From Erinaceus europaeus (lineage: Eukaryota > Chordata > Mammalia > Eulipotyphla > Erinaceidae): a stretch of 64,000 bases of DNA. Shown one piece after another: positions 9,610-19,535 of the stretch. Location of the stretch: contig NC_080181.1 of the NCBI RefSeq assembly GCF_950295315.1, positions 2,360,526-2,424,525 on the forward strand, written 5' to 3'. Both the position numbers and the translations under genes were made by a program. Position 1 is the first letter of the stretch, and each line of letters opens with the position of its first letter. The notes under the pieces are model-generated. The model had not been told where the DNA came from and did not search any database. It saw nothing but the letters and a program-made list of their open reading frames with translations.

Positions 9610-9783
9610 ATTTTTATTATCTTTATTAGATAGAGATAGCCAGATATTAAGAGGGAATGGGGTGATAGACAGAGACATACCTGCAGCTCTGCTTCACTGC
9701 TTGCAAAGATTTTCCTGCAGGTGGGGGCCAGGGACTTGAGCACTGTAAAGTGTCTGCTCACCAGGTGTGCCACCACCTGGCTC
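9610..9783 (-). mobile_element. Eri-B SINE
   Basis: TTATTAGATAGAGATAGCCAG tail region without the usual GGATAGAGA spacing, CTGCAGCTCTGCTTCACTGC core and CACCAGGTGTGCCACCACC head. It interrupts the 1-kb element that continues at 9784. Confidence 0.85.
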
Positions 9784-9983
9784 TTGGACTCAAATTCTTT
9801 ATGGGGGGCAGAAGGTGGAAGGTCTGGTTTTTGTAATTGCTTCCCTGCCGAACATGGTCGTTGGCAGGTGGATCCATACTGCCAGTCTGTTTCTATCTTT
9901 AGCTAGTGGGCAGGGCTCTGGGGAGGTGGGGTTACAGGACACATTGGTGAGGTTGTCTGCCCAAGGTCAGAGTAGTGTCATTT
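9784..9983 (-). mobile_element. 1-kb element, subfamily 2, final segment
   Basis: CAAATTCTTTATGGGGGGCA, AGGTGGATCCATACTGCCAG and ACACATTGGTGAGGTTGTCT continue the element begun at 8540 in the correct order. Confidence 0.7.
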
Positions 9984-9987
9984 TCTT

Positions 9988-10049
9988 TCCCTTCCTCCCT
10001 CCCTCCTTTCTTTCTTCCTCCCTTCCTTCCTTCCTTCCTTCCTTCCTTC

Positions 10050-10080
<31 letters not shown>

Positions 10081-10084
10081 TCCC
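9988..10084. repeat. (CCTT)n/(CTTT)n polypyrimidine tract
   Basis: CTTCC units grade into CTTTC units immediately beside the tail of the minus-strand SINE at 10085. The strict purine/pyrimidine strand asymmetry could allow triplex DNA. Confidence 0.95.
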
Positions 10085-10397
10085 TCCAGGGTATTTGCTG
10101 GGGCTCACTCAGTGCCTGCACTACAAATCCACTACTCCTGGAAGAACATCCCCTCTAATGGCTCCCGCCCCCCCCCCCGCCTTTTTGTTATTTCTAGATA
10201 GAACAGAGAGAAATAGAGAAGGGGAAGACGGAGAGAGGGAAAGACAAGACACCTGCAGACCTGCTTCCCCGCTTGTGAAGTGACCCCTGCCCCTGCAGGT
10301 GGGGAGCGGGAGGCTCAAACCGGGATCCTTGCACATGTCCTTGTGCTTTGCACCATGTGCACTTAAGCAGGTGCAAAGCTTAAGCTATCACCCCCCA
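10085..10397 (-). mobile_element. Eri-A SINE, full-length type
   Basis: Terminus CTCCAGGGTATTTGCTGGGG, body GATAGAACAGAGAGAAATAG and head region CTTAAGCAGGTGCAAAGC. The head is diverged and partly duplicated. Confidence 0.85.
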
Positions 10398-10744
10398 CCC
10401 CATGCTACCATTTTTGAGGGCTCGAGTTCTAGTCCTGGGTCACACTGGAGCCCCTATAGGGGATGCTTCTCATTCAGTGGAGTTATGCTGCTGTGTCTCT
10501 CTCCTCTCTCACACCTTTTATCAAAAAGAAGGAAAAAGAAAAAAGGCTGTTGGGAGTGGTGGAGTTGTGCAGGCACTGGTTAAAAATAGGAATAAAGCCA
10601 GAACAACACTTGCTGTATACAATACAATCCTAGAGTTTTAAGAAAGTGATACAAATAACCCATTCACGCATGGTTAGCATACTGATGGAGAATATGTACT
10701 TCATGTCACCCGGAGCTGATCTGGCTTAAAAACATCCAAAGACA

Positions 10745-10882
10745 GGGCTGTGAGATGGCTTACCTGCTGCAACAGGTGTGGTCCTGGGTTTGAGAAGTGA
10801 CACTACAGAGGAGCATCCTGGATGGCAGGTATGGCAGAGCTCCCTGGACCCTGCCATCTAAAAAAAAAAAAAAGAAAAAAGA
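10745..10882 (+). mobile_element. Eri-D, tRNA-like SINE (tentative)
   Basis: GGGCTGTGAGATGGCTTACC and a GTCCTGGGTTTGAG B-box-like motif are followed by an A-rich tail. The adjoining 10410-10545 stretch may be a related diverged copy. The family assignment is weak. Confidence 0.4.
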
Positions 10883-10951
10883 AAATAGTGTCTTGGGGTG
10901 GTTATTCACTGCACATGCCGGAGGTCTGGCACTGCATAAAAAATAAACTAG

Positions 10952-11203
10952 GTGGTCTGGGCGGTGGCGCAGGGACCCACGCAAGGACCCAAGTTCGAAT
11001 CCCAGCTCCCCACCTGCAGGGAGAACACTTCACAAGCGGTGAAGCAGGTCTGCAGGTGTCTCTCTCCCCATCTCTATCTTCCCCTCCTCTCTCAATTTCT
11101 CTCTGTCCTAGCCAATAAAATGGAAAAAGAGATAGCCTCCAGGAGCAGTGAATAGATTCTTAGTGCCGGCACCAAGCCCCAGCAATAACCCTGGAGGCAA
11201 AAA
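10952..11203 (+). mobile_element. Eri-A SINE with internal head deletion
   Basis: GGTCTGGGCGGTGGCGCAGG jumps directly to GACCCACGCAAGGACCC, skipping the segment between the two tRNA boxes. The B box is AGTTCGAATCCC. The terminus ends CCCTGGAGGCAAAAAA. Confidence 0.85.
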
Positions 11204-11227
11204 ACCGGAAAAAAAAATAATAAAATA

Positions 11228-11390
11228 AACTATAGGGCACCTGGGAGAGCATATATATTCCTTATACAAAGTCTCAGGTTCAAGTCCCCAGGTCCCCACC
11301 TACAGGGGGATGCTCCATGGTGGGGGTAGTGCTACAGATCTCACTCTGTTTCTTTCTGTCTGTTTCTGTCTCTGTTTCCCACCCTCTAGA
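11228..11390 (+). mobile_element. Diverged Eri-A/B-related SINE
   Basis: GGGCACCTGGGAGAGCATAT head, AGGTTCAAGTCCCCAGGTCC B box and CCCCACCTACAGGGGGA core. It ends in a TCTGTTTCTGTCTCTG stretch without a clear tail. Confidence 0.6.
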
Positions 11391-11468
11391 GCAGGGCCAA
11401 GAGTCATCTGGACATTTATAACATCATTCTCGGGCCACGCAAAGCTATCAACTTAAAAATCAGCACTT

Positions 11469-11640
11469 GGGCTGGGGAGACAGCTTAATGGTTCAGCAAA
11501 AGCCTTTCAAGCCTGAGGCACCGAAGTCCCAGGTTCAATCCCCAGTACCACCATAAGCCAGAACTGAGCAGTGCCAGATCCGTCACTCTCAGTATCTTTC
11601 TGTCTTTATCTACTCTTTCTCATTAAAATAAAATAAAAGA
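11469..11640 (+). mobile_element. Eri-C SINE
   Basis: GGGCTGGGGAGACAGCTTAA, CCCAGGTTCAATCCCCAGTA and a TTCTCATTAAAATAAAATAA tail. Confidence 0.88.
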
Positions 11641-11899
11641 AAAACATTTTGAAAAAATCACTTCATGTTGCTATGAGGAGAGCTAGGGCAGCCTGGCTGA
11701 CCAGACGACGTCCGTCCCAGGGGTCCAGAGGACAGAAGGACAGAAGGACAGAAGTTGCCATAAGGAGAAGGGCAGAGGCTGGGAGGGCCTGCAGGCACTG
11801 AGCCCCAGGGATGACCCTGGCGGACCACACACCCGCAGCGGATCACCCCCCACACAAATTGAACAAAACTGAAAAACACGACAGTAGAAGCAGAGAGCG

Positions 11900-12530
11900 A
11901 GGGAGCAGTGTTGGGCCGGGGCCTCGCTGTGAGCGCCTCACCGTTTCTCTGTGGAGCCCTGACGGGGCGGATCACGCGCCCTGGGCCTGGGCGGTCTCGC
12001 GGGACAGGACAAAGGGCCGGTAGGGCCAGGGCGGCGCCATCTTGTCCGTCACTGCAGAGCCTTCCCCTGGGGAGCGCCATCTTGTGGGGGGAGGGCACCA
12101 GCTTGGTCCCTGGGAGGGCCGCTATCTTGGTGTCTGCGTGTCCACACTGCTTGGAAGCGCTTTCCCAGAATTCCTGGCCGAGAAGAAGCCGGCGTTTCTT
12201 TGCTGACCAGGGGGTCGCTAGCACCTGGAGGTGGGTGCTCAGGCCGGGCCGGGAGGGACGGGAGGGGAGCGCCTGGCGCCAGAGCGGCAAAGGGCCCGTG
12301 CAAATGGACGCTCGCTGCTTCTTCGTCTTCTTTGAGCTTCTGCCGCAGGGGCTTCTGGAAGCTTCCGTGGGCCCTGGGAGAATGGCCGCTCCGCTGGGGC
12401 GAGAGCCTCGGCGCTGCTGGTCTGGCGGCCATCTTCCACGTATGTGCCTTATTGTGTCTGTGACGGCCGGCCGCAAGGGTCACCTCGGGTCGGTACCTGC
12501 CTGAGCCTGAGGGGAGCCAGGGTTCACGGC
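11900..12530. promoter_or_regulatory. GC-rich island with a spaced row of YY1-like motifs
   Basis: This unique GC-rich stretch lies between SINEs. GCCATCTTG occurs at 12036 and 12076, GCTATCTTG at 12121 and GCCATCTTC at 12428, all on the same strand. The first three are 40-45 bp apart. CCATCTT is the YY1 core. Spaced YY1 sites are known from CpG-island promoters and control regions, including some imprinted loci. No splice donor or protein could be tied to it, so whether it is a promoter, enhancer or pseudogenised promoter is open. Confidence 0.5.
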
Positions 12531-12556
12531 TGAAGAGAGAGAGAAGCGGGCGGGAC

Positions 12557-12770
12557 CAGACTGCGGCACACCTGGTTGGGCGCTCACATTCCAGTGCGCA
12601 AGGCCCTGGGTTCGAGTCCCCGGCCCCCACCTGCGGGGGGAAAGTTTCACCAGTAGTGAAGCGGGGCTGTAGGTGTCTCTCTGTCCCTCTCCCTCTCCCT
12701 CTCCCTCTCCCTCTCCCTCTCTCTCCTTTCTCAATTCTCAATTTCTGTCTCTATCCAGTAATAAATAAAA
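12557..12770 (+). mobile_element. Eri-B SINE with expanded CTCCCT tract
   Basis: CACACCTGGTTGGGCGCTCA head and GGGTTCGAGTCCCCGGCCCC B box. Six CTCCCT units at about 12685-12722 expand the pyrimidine-rich core. Tail CTATCCAGTAATAAATAAAA. Confidence 0.9.
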
Positions 12771-12773
12771 AAT

Positions 12774-12973
12774 ATGGAGCGGGGTGGTGGCATACCTGGT
12801 TGAGTGCACATGGTACAATGCACAAGGACCTGGGTGGGTTCAAGCCCCTGGTCCCCACCTGCAGGAGGAAAGCTTCACGAATGGTGAAGCAAGGTTGCAG
12901 GTGTCTCTCTGTCTCTCTCCCTCTCTATCTCCCTTCTCAATTTCTGTCTCTATCCAATAATAAATAAATAAAG
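12774..12973 (+). mobile_element. Eri-B SINE
   Basis: Head GCATACCTGGTTGAGTGCAC and tail CTATCCAATAATAAATAAAT. It is in tandem with the previous Eri-B, in the same orientation. Confidence 0.9.
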
Positions 12974-13550
12974 GCAAGAGAAACACAGTCGGCAGCCTCC
13001 CCCCTCACCCCGCACACACAGGCTTCCTCCTCCCGTCACCCGAGTGGCCTTGTCGGTGGCCTGAGAATCTGTTCCTTCTGCCCCAGAGTCTGCTGACCAG
13101 CCAGACAAGGTGTCCTCTCTGCACTCACAGAAGAAACGGTCCCCTGTGCAGCTGGTGACTGCAGTGACTGTGGGAACGTGGTCACTGTATAAAGGGCAGC
13201 GCCGTGGTGCCCAGGGCCCTGTCTCCTGTGGACACGGGTCCGGCTGGGTCTGCCGGCAGCATAGACGCGGCTGCCTGCATTCCCAGCCTTGGGGGGGGGG
13301 GGTGTCCTGGCTCTCTGCCTGGGAATCCGACACCAACTCCACTACTCCCAGTGGGCTCCTCAACTCCAGACAGAGGGTGAGAGACAGAGGGAATGAGAAG
13401 TTGAGAGATACAGAGGGAGAGAGGAGAGACCCCACAGCACCTCCCCACCATCTCCACACTCCCCCTGTGCCTGGTGGTGACCCAGGGCATGACTCTGATC
13501 CTCAGGAAATGCCAGAGCAGAGGTTTTTGAGTTTAATGTAGTCTTATTCA
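12974..13550. other. Mostly unique GC-rich stretch
   Basis: No gene recognised. The part from about 13335 to 13530 (GAGAGACAGAGGGAATGAGA onward) resembles a very diverged minus-strand tRNA-like SINE. Confidence 0.35.
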
Positions 13551-13559
13551 GCAATTTAA

Positions 13560-13716
13560 AAAAAAGTGTTGCTTATGTATTAATGACAAAGATAGGAGGA
13601 GAGAGAGAGAGAGAAAGAATCAGACATCACTCTGTTACATGTGCTGCCAGGGATTGAACTCAAGACCTCATGCTTGAGAGTCTGATGCTTTATACACTGT
13701 GCCACCTCCTGGACAA
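13560..13716 (-). mobile_element. Eri-D SINE
   Basis: AAAGATAGGAGGAGAGAGAG tail side, CCAGGGATTGAACTCAAGAC B-box region and TTATACACTGTGCCACCTCC head. Confidence 0.65.
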
Positions 13717-13774
13717 CTCATTCTGCAATTTTTATTGTTGCTTTATCATCATTTTCACTGACGGTGCTTTTGCT

Positions 13775-13911
13775 ATTTATTTATTGATTTAATAATAATT
13801 AACAAGATTGTGGAATAAGAGGGGTACAGTTCCACAGTTCCCACCACCAGAGTTCCGTGTCCCCTCCCCTCCATTGGAAGCTTCCCTATTCTTAATCCCT
13901 CTGGGAGGATC
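13775..13911 (-). mobile_element. 1-kb element 3' fragment, subfamily 2
   Basis: TGATTTAATAATAATTAACA, GAGGGGTACAGTTCCACAGT and CCCTCTGGGAGGAT. Only the 3' terminal part is present. Confidence 0.75.
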
Positions 13912-13917
13912 GCCACC

Positions 13918-14045
13918 ACAGGATGGGGAGACAGCATAATGGTTTAATGGTTCTGCAAAAAGACTTCTAGGCTAGAGGCTCTGAGGTCCTGGGTTCAATC
14001 CCAGTACCACCCCTCAGAGCTGAGCAGGGCTCTGGTCTCTGTTGG
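13918..14045 (+). mobile_element. Eri-C SINE, left arm of an inverted pair
   Basis: GGGGAGACAGCATAATGGTT and CTGGGTTCAATCCCAGTACC. It abuts a second copy in opposite orientation, tail to tail. Confidence 0.85.
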
Positions 14046-14157
14046 TCTCCCCACTCCCCTCTTAGGTGGTGAGTGGGGAAATTGAAGCTAGGACTTGGGT
14101 GCCTTGGGCATGAAAGCCTTTTTGCATAACCATTCTGCTGTCTCCCTGCCCCCCACT
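14046..14157 (-). mobile_element. Eri-C SINE, right arm of an inverted pair
   Basis: TTTTTGCATAACCATTCTGC and TGTCTCCCTGCCCCC form the reverse complement of an Eri-C head. The B box is degraded. Confidence 0.75.
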
Positions 14158-14431
14158 GACACATTTTAAAGTGGAAATACAATTATAACACGATTACTTA
14201 TAAGTGTTTTTAAAGTGATTTCATTTGAAAATGTAGGTGATTTAAAAACCTTCTATTTTGACAAAACCCAATGGAGAAAAATCAGTGACAGTAACAGAGG
14301 CATTCACAGTGGACACCTTGCGCCCCCATGTGGTGCTTCAGAACATTGACTCTTTTTCTTCCTGGTTGTTTTGTTTGTTTTGTTTTTCTGTTAGGCCTTT
14401 GTGCAGGCTTGATTCCACCACTTTATGCAGT

Positions 14432-14750
14432 TTAAAAAAAATTATATTTATTTATTTTTGCCTCCAGGGTTATTGCTGGGGCTTGGTGTCTGCACTATGA
14501 ATCCACCGCTCCTGGTGGCCATTTCCCCCCCTTTGGTTGCCCTTGTTGTAGTTGTTATTGTTGTCATAGCTGTTGCTGTTGTTGGATAGGACAGAAAGAA
14601 ATGGAGAGAGGAGGGGAAGACAGAGAAGGGGAGAGAAAGACAGACACCTGCAGACCTGCTTCACCGCCTGTGAAGCGACTCCCCTGTAGGTGGGAAGCTG
14701 GGGACTAGAACAGGGATCCTTATGCTGGCCCTTGTGCTTTGCGTCTGCAG
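14432..14750 (-). mobile_element. Eri-A SINE, full-length type, head truncated
   Basis: CTCCAGGGTTATTGCTGGGG terminus and GGATAGGACAGAAAGAAATG body. The head is cut off after CTTGTGCTTTGCG where the next SINE begins. Confidence 0.9.
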
Positions 14751-14757
14751 TTTTCTT

Positions 14758-14966
14758 TTTAATAAATTTTTTTTTGAATTAAAAATATATAGAGAGGGAG
14801 GGTGAGATACTGAGCAGAAGAGTGAGACAGAGCGGAGAGATGCCACAGCCATGCCCCTCTGCAGTGCTCGGTGTGGTGGTGGGGCTCAAACCTAGATCCT
14901 TGCACATGGTGTAGTGTGTGCACTCTACTGGGTAGACTGCCTTCTGCATCACCACCCCACGCCCCC
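14758..14966 (-). mobile_element. Eri-D SINE
   Basis: ATATATAGAGAGGGAGGGTG tail side, GGGGCTCAAACCTAGATCCT B-box region and ACTCTACTGGGTAGACTGCC head. Confidence 0.65.
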
Positions 14967-15435
14967 AGCGGCTGTTTTTCGAGGACTTTTCAGTTATTCT
15001 GGCGCAAAAATATAGCTACCTCGTGGGGTCAGGGGGGAGTGTTTTGAGTGACCTCCAATTAAAATGACTTGTCCAGGCAAAAGGTGCGAGTTGAAGCCAG
15101 GCGTTTCTTCTTTTGCACGAGGACATGCTGCCAACAGTGGCCCTCTGGCAGCAGCTCGTCCCCCTGGGCAGGGCGTCAGTGCTCACAGTCTCCCCATTGT
15201 CTGAATAAGGAGAGGAAGAGGGTCTCTGCTGCAGGATTAGCCAGCACTGTGAGGAGCTATGACCGGGCCTCAAGATTACGGAATTACTGGCCTCCAGTGG
15301 TTATAGATAACTATTTATTAAAATTTTTTTTTTTTGTATTAAACAGTTGTTTTGTTCATGTTCCTTTGAAGAGAAGACCTAACCATCTCTCACAGTAAGG
15401 ACACAGCAAATTGACAGTCTCAAGCCGATAGCATT
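14967..15435. other. Unique stretch
   Basis: Nothing recognised: no repeat signature, and no open frame beyond chance length with splice signals. Confidence 0.4.
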
Positions 15436-16500
15436 TAAAAAAAATTCTTTATTTATAAAAAGGAAACATTGACAAAACCATAGGATAAGAGCGGTACAGC
15501 TCCACACAATTCCCACCACCAGAACTCTGTATCCCATCCCCTCCCCTGATAGCTTTCCCATTCTCTATCCCTCTGGGAGCATGGACCCAGGGTCATTGTG
15601 GGATGCAGAAGGTGGAAGGTCTGGCTTCTGTAATTGCTTCCCCGCTGAACATGGGCATTGTCAGGTGGATCCATACTCCCAGCCTGTCTCTCTCTTTCCT
15701 AGTGGGGAAGGGCTCTGGGGAAGCGGAGCTCCAGGACACATTGGTGGGGTCATCTGCCCAGGGAAGTCTGGTTGGCATCATGCTGGCATCTGGAACCTGG
15801 TGGCTGAAAAGAGAGTTAACATACAAAGCAAATTGTTGACCAATCATGGACGTAAAGGCTGGAATAGTGCAGATGAAGAGTTGGGGGGTACTCCATTTTG
15901 TAGATAGCTAGTAGGCATATTTTAGTTATATTCCAAAGGGCCTGTGGCTATATTAGTGTTTTTTTTTTTTTTTTTCCTTTTTCTTTTTGCCCCTGAGCCT
16001 GAAATCTGATATGCAGGTGGATCCAAGTTATTGTCTGGGGAGATGATGTCATGGCTGGAAAAGGACCAGAAAGCTGGATCAGGGAAGAGACTAACTCCCA
16101 AATATGGGAAAGGGATATAAATATTGTTGACTGTAAACCCCATCGATTTGATGTGATCTGGGGCCCATATTCAGCTTAGGAGCCTATGTGACCTCTGCAT
16201 CCCAGTCGATCTGAGCTCACATTCTGTGGTCATGAGTAGGAACATTCCAAGCTGCCCCAATATCAGGACCCATCTTCCTCAGGTGTAGCATAGAGCATGT
16301 TGTCCAGCCTCCCTTTGGAGGAGGGAACATTCTCTGCCATTGTTGATCCATGTTGAGGGCAGGGGCCTATGGGGGCCCACAAAGGGGTCTATTGTTTGTT
16401 CCTGCTAGGAATGACCGGTAACAATGGAGAGAGGGATTTATTCGAGATCCTCAGCATTTTTCATGGAGGCCCAGCCATCAAATCTGCTTAGGGCTCTTCT
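15436..16500 (-). mobile_element. 1-kb element, subfamily 1, near full length
   Basis: One of two longest copies. Its 3' end is TTTATTTATAAAAAGGAAAC on this strand. It then shows GATAAGAGCGGTACAGCTCC, GGTGGATCCATACTCCCAGC and GGATCCAAGTTATTGTCTGG, and ends near GGCCCAGCCATCAAATCTGC. The far end matches the far end of the copy at 49225-50230, which suggests a true element boundary of about 1.0 kb. Confidence 0.8.
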
Positions 16501-16547
16501 AAACTGTGAGGCCTGGAGCAAGAAGTAAGGGGGGTGGGGAGGGGTCA

Positions 16548-16655
16548 CAGAGCCCTGCCCAGTGCTGGCTGTTGGTGCTGGGGATTGAACTGGGGACCTC
16601 AGAGCCTCAGGCAGGGGAGTCTTTTGCAGAACCATTACGCTGTCTCCCCTGCTCA
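16548..16655 (-). mobile_element. Eri-C SINE
   Basis: GGGGATTGAACTGGGGACCT, GCAGAACCATTACGCTGTCT. It immediately follows the 1-kb element. Confidence 0.8.
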
Positions 16656-16659
16656 CATA

Positions 16660-17205
16660 GTAGTTTCTATCTTCTGGGCTCGGCTAGACCTCTCAGTGCC
16701 AGGGAGGGACACTGCAGCCTCTGCTGGCCCCTGTGCCAAGCTTCCCACCCTCTCCGCAGTGCTTGCCCTTAGCTCAGGTGGGACTGGGCTCCGACATGAC
16801 CACAGACGTCTTCCCCGTCAGGGTGTCGATTGCTTGGCATTGCTCCAGAGACTCATCCAGCCAGCTGGACATTGTCCTTTCCTCTGCTTGCCAGCTAGAA
16901 TATCTTAAGTGCTAAGTCCTAGTTACAGCGGGCTTTTTGACTTGACTCAGAACCCTGGGAACCCAGGCAGCGGGCACCAGGGGGTGTGTATTTCATGTCC
17001 CCTTAGTCTGCCGCTTTCCCGTCTGGTTTATGAAGATGCAGAAACTTCCATGAGAGAGACAGTCCTGAAACTTCGCCAAGTGTGAAGTGCATGTGTAAAG
17101 ACAGGTTTACTGAGACATGAAGGGCCCCACCGGCTCCTTCTAGGCAAAGGTTGCCTCTGTACTGAGTAGAAATATTTTAGTAAATTGGTTGATTGACTTT
17201 TTTTT
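16660..17205. other. Unique stretch
   Basis: No repeat signature or gene recognised. Confidence 0.4.
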
Positions 17206-17207
17206 TT

Positions 17208-17497
17208 TAAAAAAAAATTTAATATTTATTTATTTATTCCCTTTTCTTGCCCTTGTTGTTTTATTGTTGTAGTTATGATTGATGTTGTCGTTGTTGGATA
17301 GGACAGAGAGAAATGGAGAGAGGAGGGGAAGACAGAGAGGGGGAGAGAAAGACAGACACCTGCAGACCTGCTTCATCACTTGTGAAGCGACTCTCCTGCA
17401 GGTGGGGAGCCGGGGTTTGAACCGGGATCCTTATGCGGGTCCTTGTGCTTCATGCCACCTGCGCTCAACCTGCTGCGCGACCACCCGACTCCCCCCC
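17208..17497 (-). mobile_element. Eri-A SINE
   Basis: CCCTTTTCTTGCCCTTGTTG tail side, GGATAGGACAGAGAGAAATG body and ACCTGCTGCGCGACCACCCG head. Confidence 0.93.
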
Positions 17498-17500
17498 TTT

Positions 17501-17626
17501 TTTTTTTAACCAGAGCACTGCTCAGCTCTGGCTGATGGTGGTGTGGGGGACTGACTGAACCTGGGACTCTGGTGTTTTCAGCAAGGAAGTCTTTTATCAG
17601 AACCATTATGTTATCTCCTCTGCCCC
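17501..17626 (-). mobile_element. Eri-C SINE
   Basis: ACCAGAGCACTGCTCAGCTC, GACTGAACCTGGGACTCTGG, CAGAACCATTATGTTATCTC. It is head-to-tail with the preceding Eri-A. Confidence 0.88.
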
Positions 17627-17645
17627 GTTTAGTAAAATTAAGTAG

Positions 17646-17728
17646 TCATGGGCAGGTGATAGTACACCCAGTTAGTTGAACACACACGTTACCATGAGCA
17701 AGGACCCAGGTTCGAGCCCCTGCTTTCC
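17646..17728 (+). mobile_element. Eri-B SINE head, 3'-incomplete
   Basis: GATAGTACACCCAGTTAGTT and CAGGTTCGAGCCCCTG are present. The copy then switches to TTGATCCCTCTGGGAGCACG, a snippet of the 1-kb element (about 17732-17762). The chimeric junction suggests template switching or rearrangement. Confidence 0.7.
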
Positions 17729-17961
17729 TGTTCTTGATCCCTCTGGGAGCACGGACCCAGGATGGGTGTTGGAGGGAATCTGAGCCCCAGCCGGCCGCAG
17801 CTGTACCCGCAATGCCCAGCAGAGGGCGCCGGAGGCCCACACCTGCACTTTGGAAATCCTGGAGCTAGACACCACTAGACACTAATGGTTTTTTCTCTCT
17901 CTCTCCTTTGACTTTTTACATCAGGGTTATTTTATTTTAGCTGCTTTATCTTACTTACTAT

Positions 17962-18160
17962 TTATTTAATTTATTTTTTAAAATTATCTTTATTTATTTA
18001 TTGGATAGACACAGCCAGGAATTGAGAGGGAAGAGGGTGAGAGAGAGGGGGAGAGACATCTGCAGCCCTGCTTCACCATTTGTGGAGTGAAGGGGCTCAA
18101 ACCCAGGTCCTTCCAAGCTATAACACGTGTGCTCAGCCAGGCATGCCACCACCCGGCCCC
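17962..18160 (-). mobile_element. Eri-B SINE
   Basis: TTGGATAGACACAGCCAGGA, CTGCAGCCCTGCTTCACCAT, CAGCCAGGCATGCCACCACC. Confidence 0.9.
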
Positions 18161-18308
18161 TGTTTTAATATTTTTTTTCACCATTTCCGTCACCGAAGGT
18201 CTGTGTCCTCATCCCCATCTCCTGGGTGGTGGCCTGCCCTGTAACCAATAGCATCACAACCTATGTTCCAGCTGGAGCTGCAGGGTGAAGAGCTATGACT
18301 CCCCGGCA

Positions 18309-18436
18309 GGGGTGGGGGTAGATAGCATAATGGTTGTGCAAAAAGATTCTCATCCCCGAGGCTCCAAAGTCCCAGGTTCAACCCCCCGCACCACCATTAG
18401 CCAGAGTTGAGTGGTGCTCTCGTCTTTTTTTTTTTT
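18309..18436 (+). mobile_element. Eri-C SINE
   Basis: GGTAGATAGCATAATGGTTG, CCCAGGTTCAACCCCCCGCA, GCCAGAGTTGAGTGGTGCTC. Confidence 0.88.
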
Positions 18437-18577
18437 AATGCTCAAAATGCTATGACTCTCTCCACATTTGTGGCAGTGGTGGCGTAAGGGAGAAACAGAC
18501 AGAACTGCATCTTCTGTCGCAATGCAGAAAAATAGGTGGAGATGGTTGCTGGTGCTATTTCTCATGATCAAATACAC

Positions 18578-18779
18578 ACTTTTTATTTTATTTAAAAATA
18601 TATATTTGTTGGATAGAGACAGAGAGAAATCAAGGGGGAGATAGAGGAGAGAGATACCTGCAGACCTGCTTCAGTGCTTATGAAGTGTGACTCCTGCCCT
18701 GCAGGGAGTGGGGACTTGAACCCTGGTCCTTACGCACTGTAACATGTGCACTCAACCAGGTGTGCCAACACCCAGCCCC
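18578..18779 (-). mobile_element. Eri-B SINE
   Basis: TTGGATAGAGACAGAGAGAA, GAACCCTGGTCCTTACGCAC, CAACCAGGTGTGCCAACACC. Confidence 0.9.
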
Positions 18780-18831
18780 TCTAACACAGGTTTAAGACAC
18801 AAGCATAGACAGCCTAGGATGTTACCAATGC

Positions 18832-18882
18832 CTCCTTCCTTCCTTCCTTCCTTCCTTCCTTCCTTTCTTTCCTTCTTTTTGT
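18832..18882. repeat. (CCTT)n microsatellite
   Basis: About ten CCTT units with a few CTTT variants. Confidence 0.95.
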
Positions 18883-18895
18883 TGAATTTCTTTTA

Positions 18896-19174
18896 AAAAA
18901 TTTTTTAAATTCATTTATTTTCCCTTTTGTTGCCCTTGTTGTTATTTTATTGTTGTAGTTATTATTGTTGTGGTTATTATTGTCATCGTTGTTGGGATAG
19001 GACAGAGAGAAATGGAGAGAGGAAGGGAAGACAGACATCTGCAGACCTGTTTCACTGCCTGTGAAGTGACTCCCCTGAAGGTGGGGAGCTGGGGGCTCGA
19101 ACTGGGATCCTTAAGCTGGTCCTTGAGCTTCCCGCCACATGAGCTTAACTCGCTGCGCTACTGCCCAACTCCCT
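18896..19174 (-). mobile_element. Eri-A SINE
   Basis: CCCTTTTGTTGCCCTTGTTG, GGATAGGACAGAGAGAAATG, GCTGCGCTACTGCCCAACTC. A short deletion removes part of the GGGGGAGAGAAAGA block. Confidence 0.92.
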
Positions 19175-19207
19175 CGTTTTGCTGAATTTCTAAAATTACC
19201 TCTTTAG

Positions 19208-19315
19208 ATTCGGGTGGTGGTGTACCTGGTTGAGTGCACATGCTACAGTGTGCAAGGACCCAGGTTCAAGCCCCTGGTCCCCACCTGCAGGGGGAGAGCT
19301 TCACAAGTGGTGAAG

Positions 19316-19360
<45 letters not shown>

Positions 19361-19535
19361 TTTACCAGAGCACTGTTCAGGTCTGGCTTATGGTGGTGCA
19401 GGGGGTTGAACTTGGGACTGTGGAGTCTCAGGCATGAGAATCTCTTTACATAGCCATTATGCTATCTACTGCTTTCTCTCTCTCTGCCTTCCTTCTGATT
19501 TCTGGCTGTCTCTATCCAATAAGTAAAAAAGATAA
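19208..19535 (+). mobile_element. Eri-B SINE split by an Eri-C SINE
   Basis: Head GGTGGTGTACCTGGTTGAGT runs to an expanded CT tract (19319-19357). The Eri-B tail resumes at about 19476 with TTCTGGCTGTCTCTATCCAA. The intervening 19358-19475 is an inserted Eri-C. Confidence 0.9.
19358..19475 (-). mobile_element. Eri-C SINE inserted in an Eri-B
   Basis: TACCAGAGCACTGTTCAGGT, GGGTTGAACTTGGGACTGTG, TAGCCATTATGCTATCTACT. CT-rich sequence flanks both sides, so the target duplication cannot be delimited. Confidence 0.9.

Noticed and set aside
9091..9629. Recurring open frames such as RGGEKDRHLQTCFTACEATPL in many places
   Set aside because: They are antisense readings of the Eri-A SINE and recur at every copy; not protein genes.
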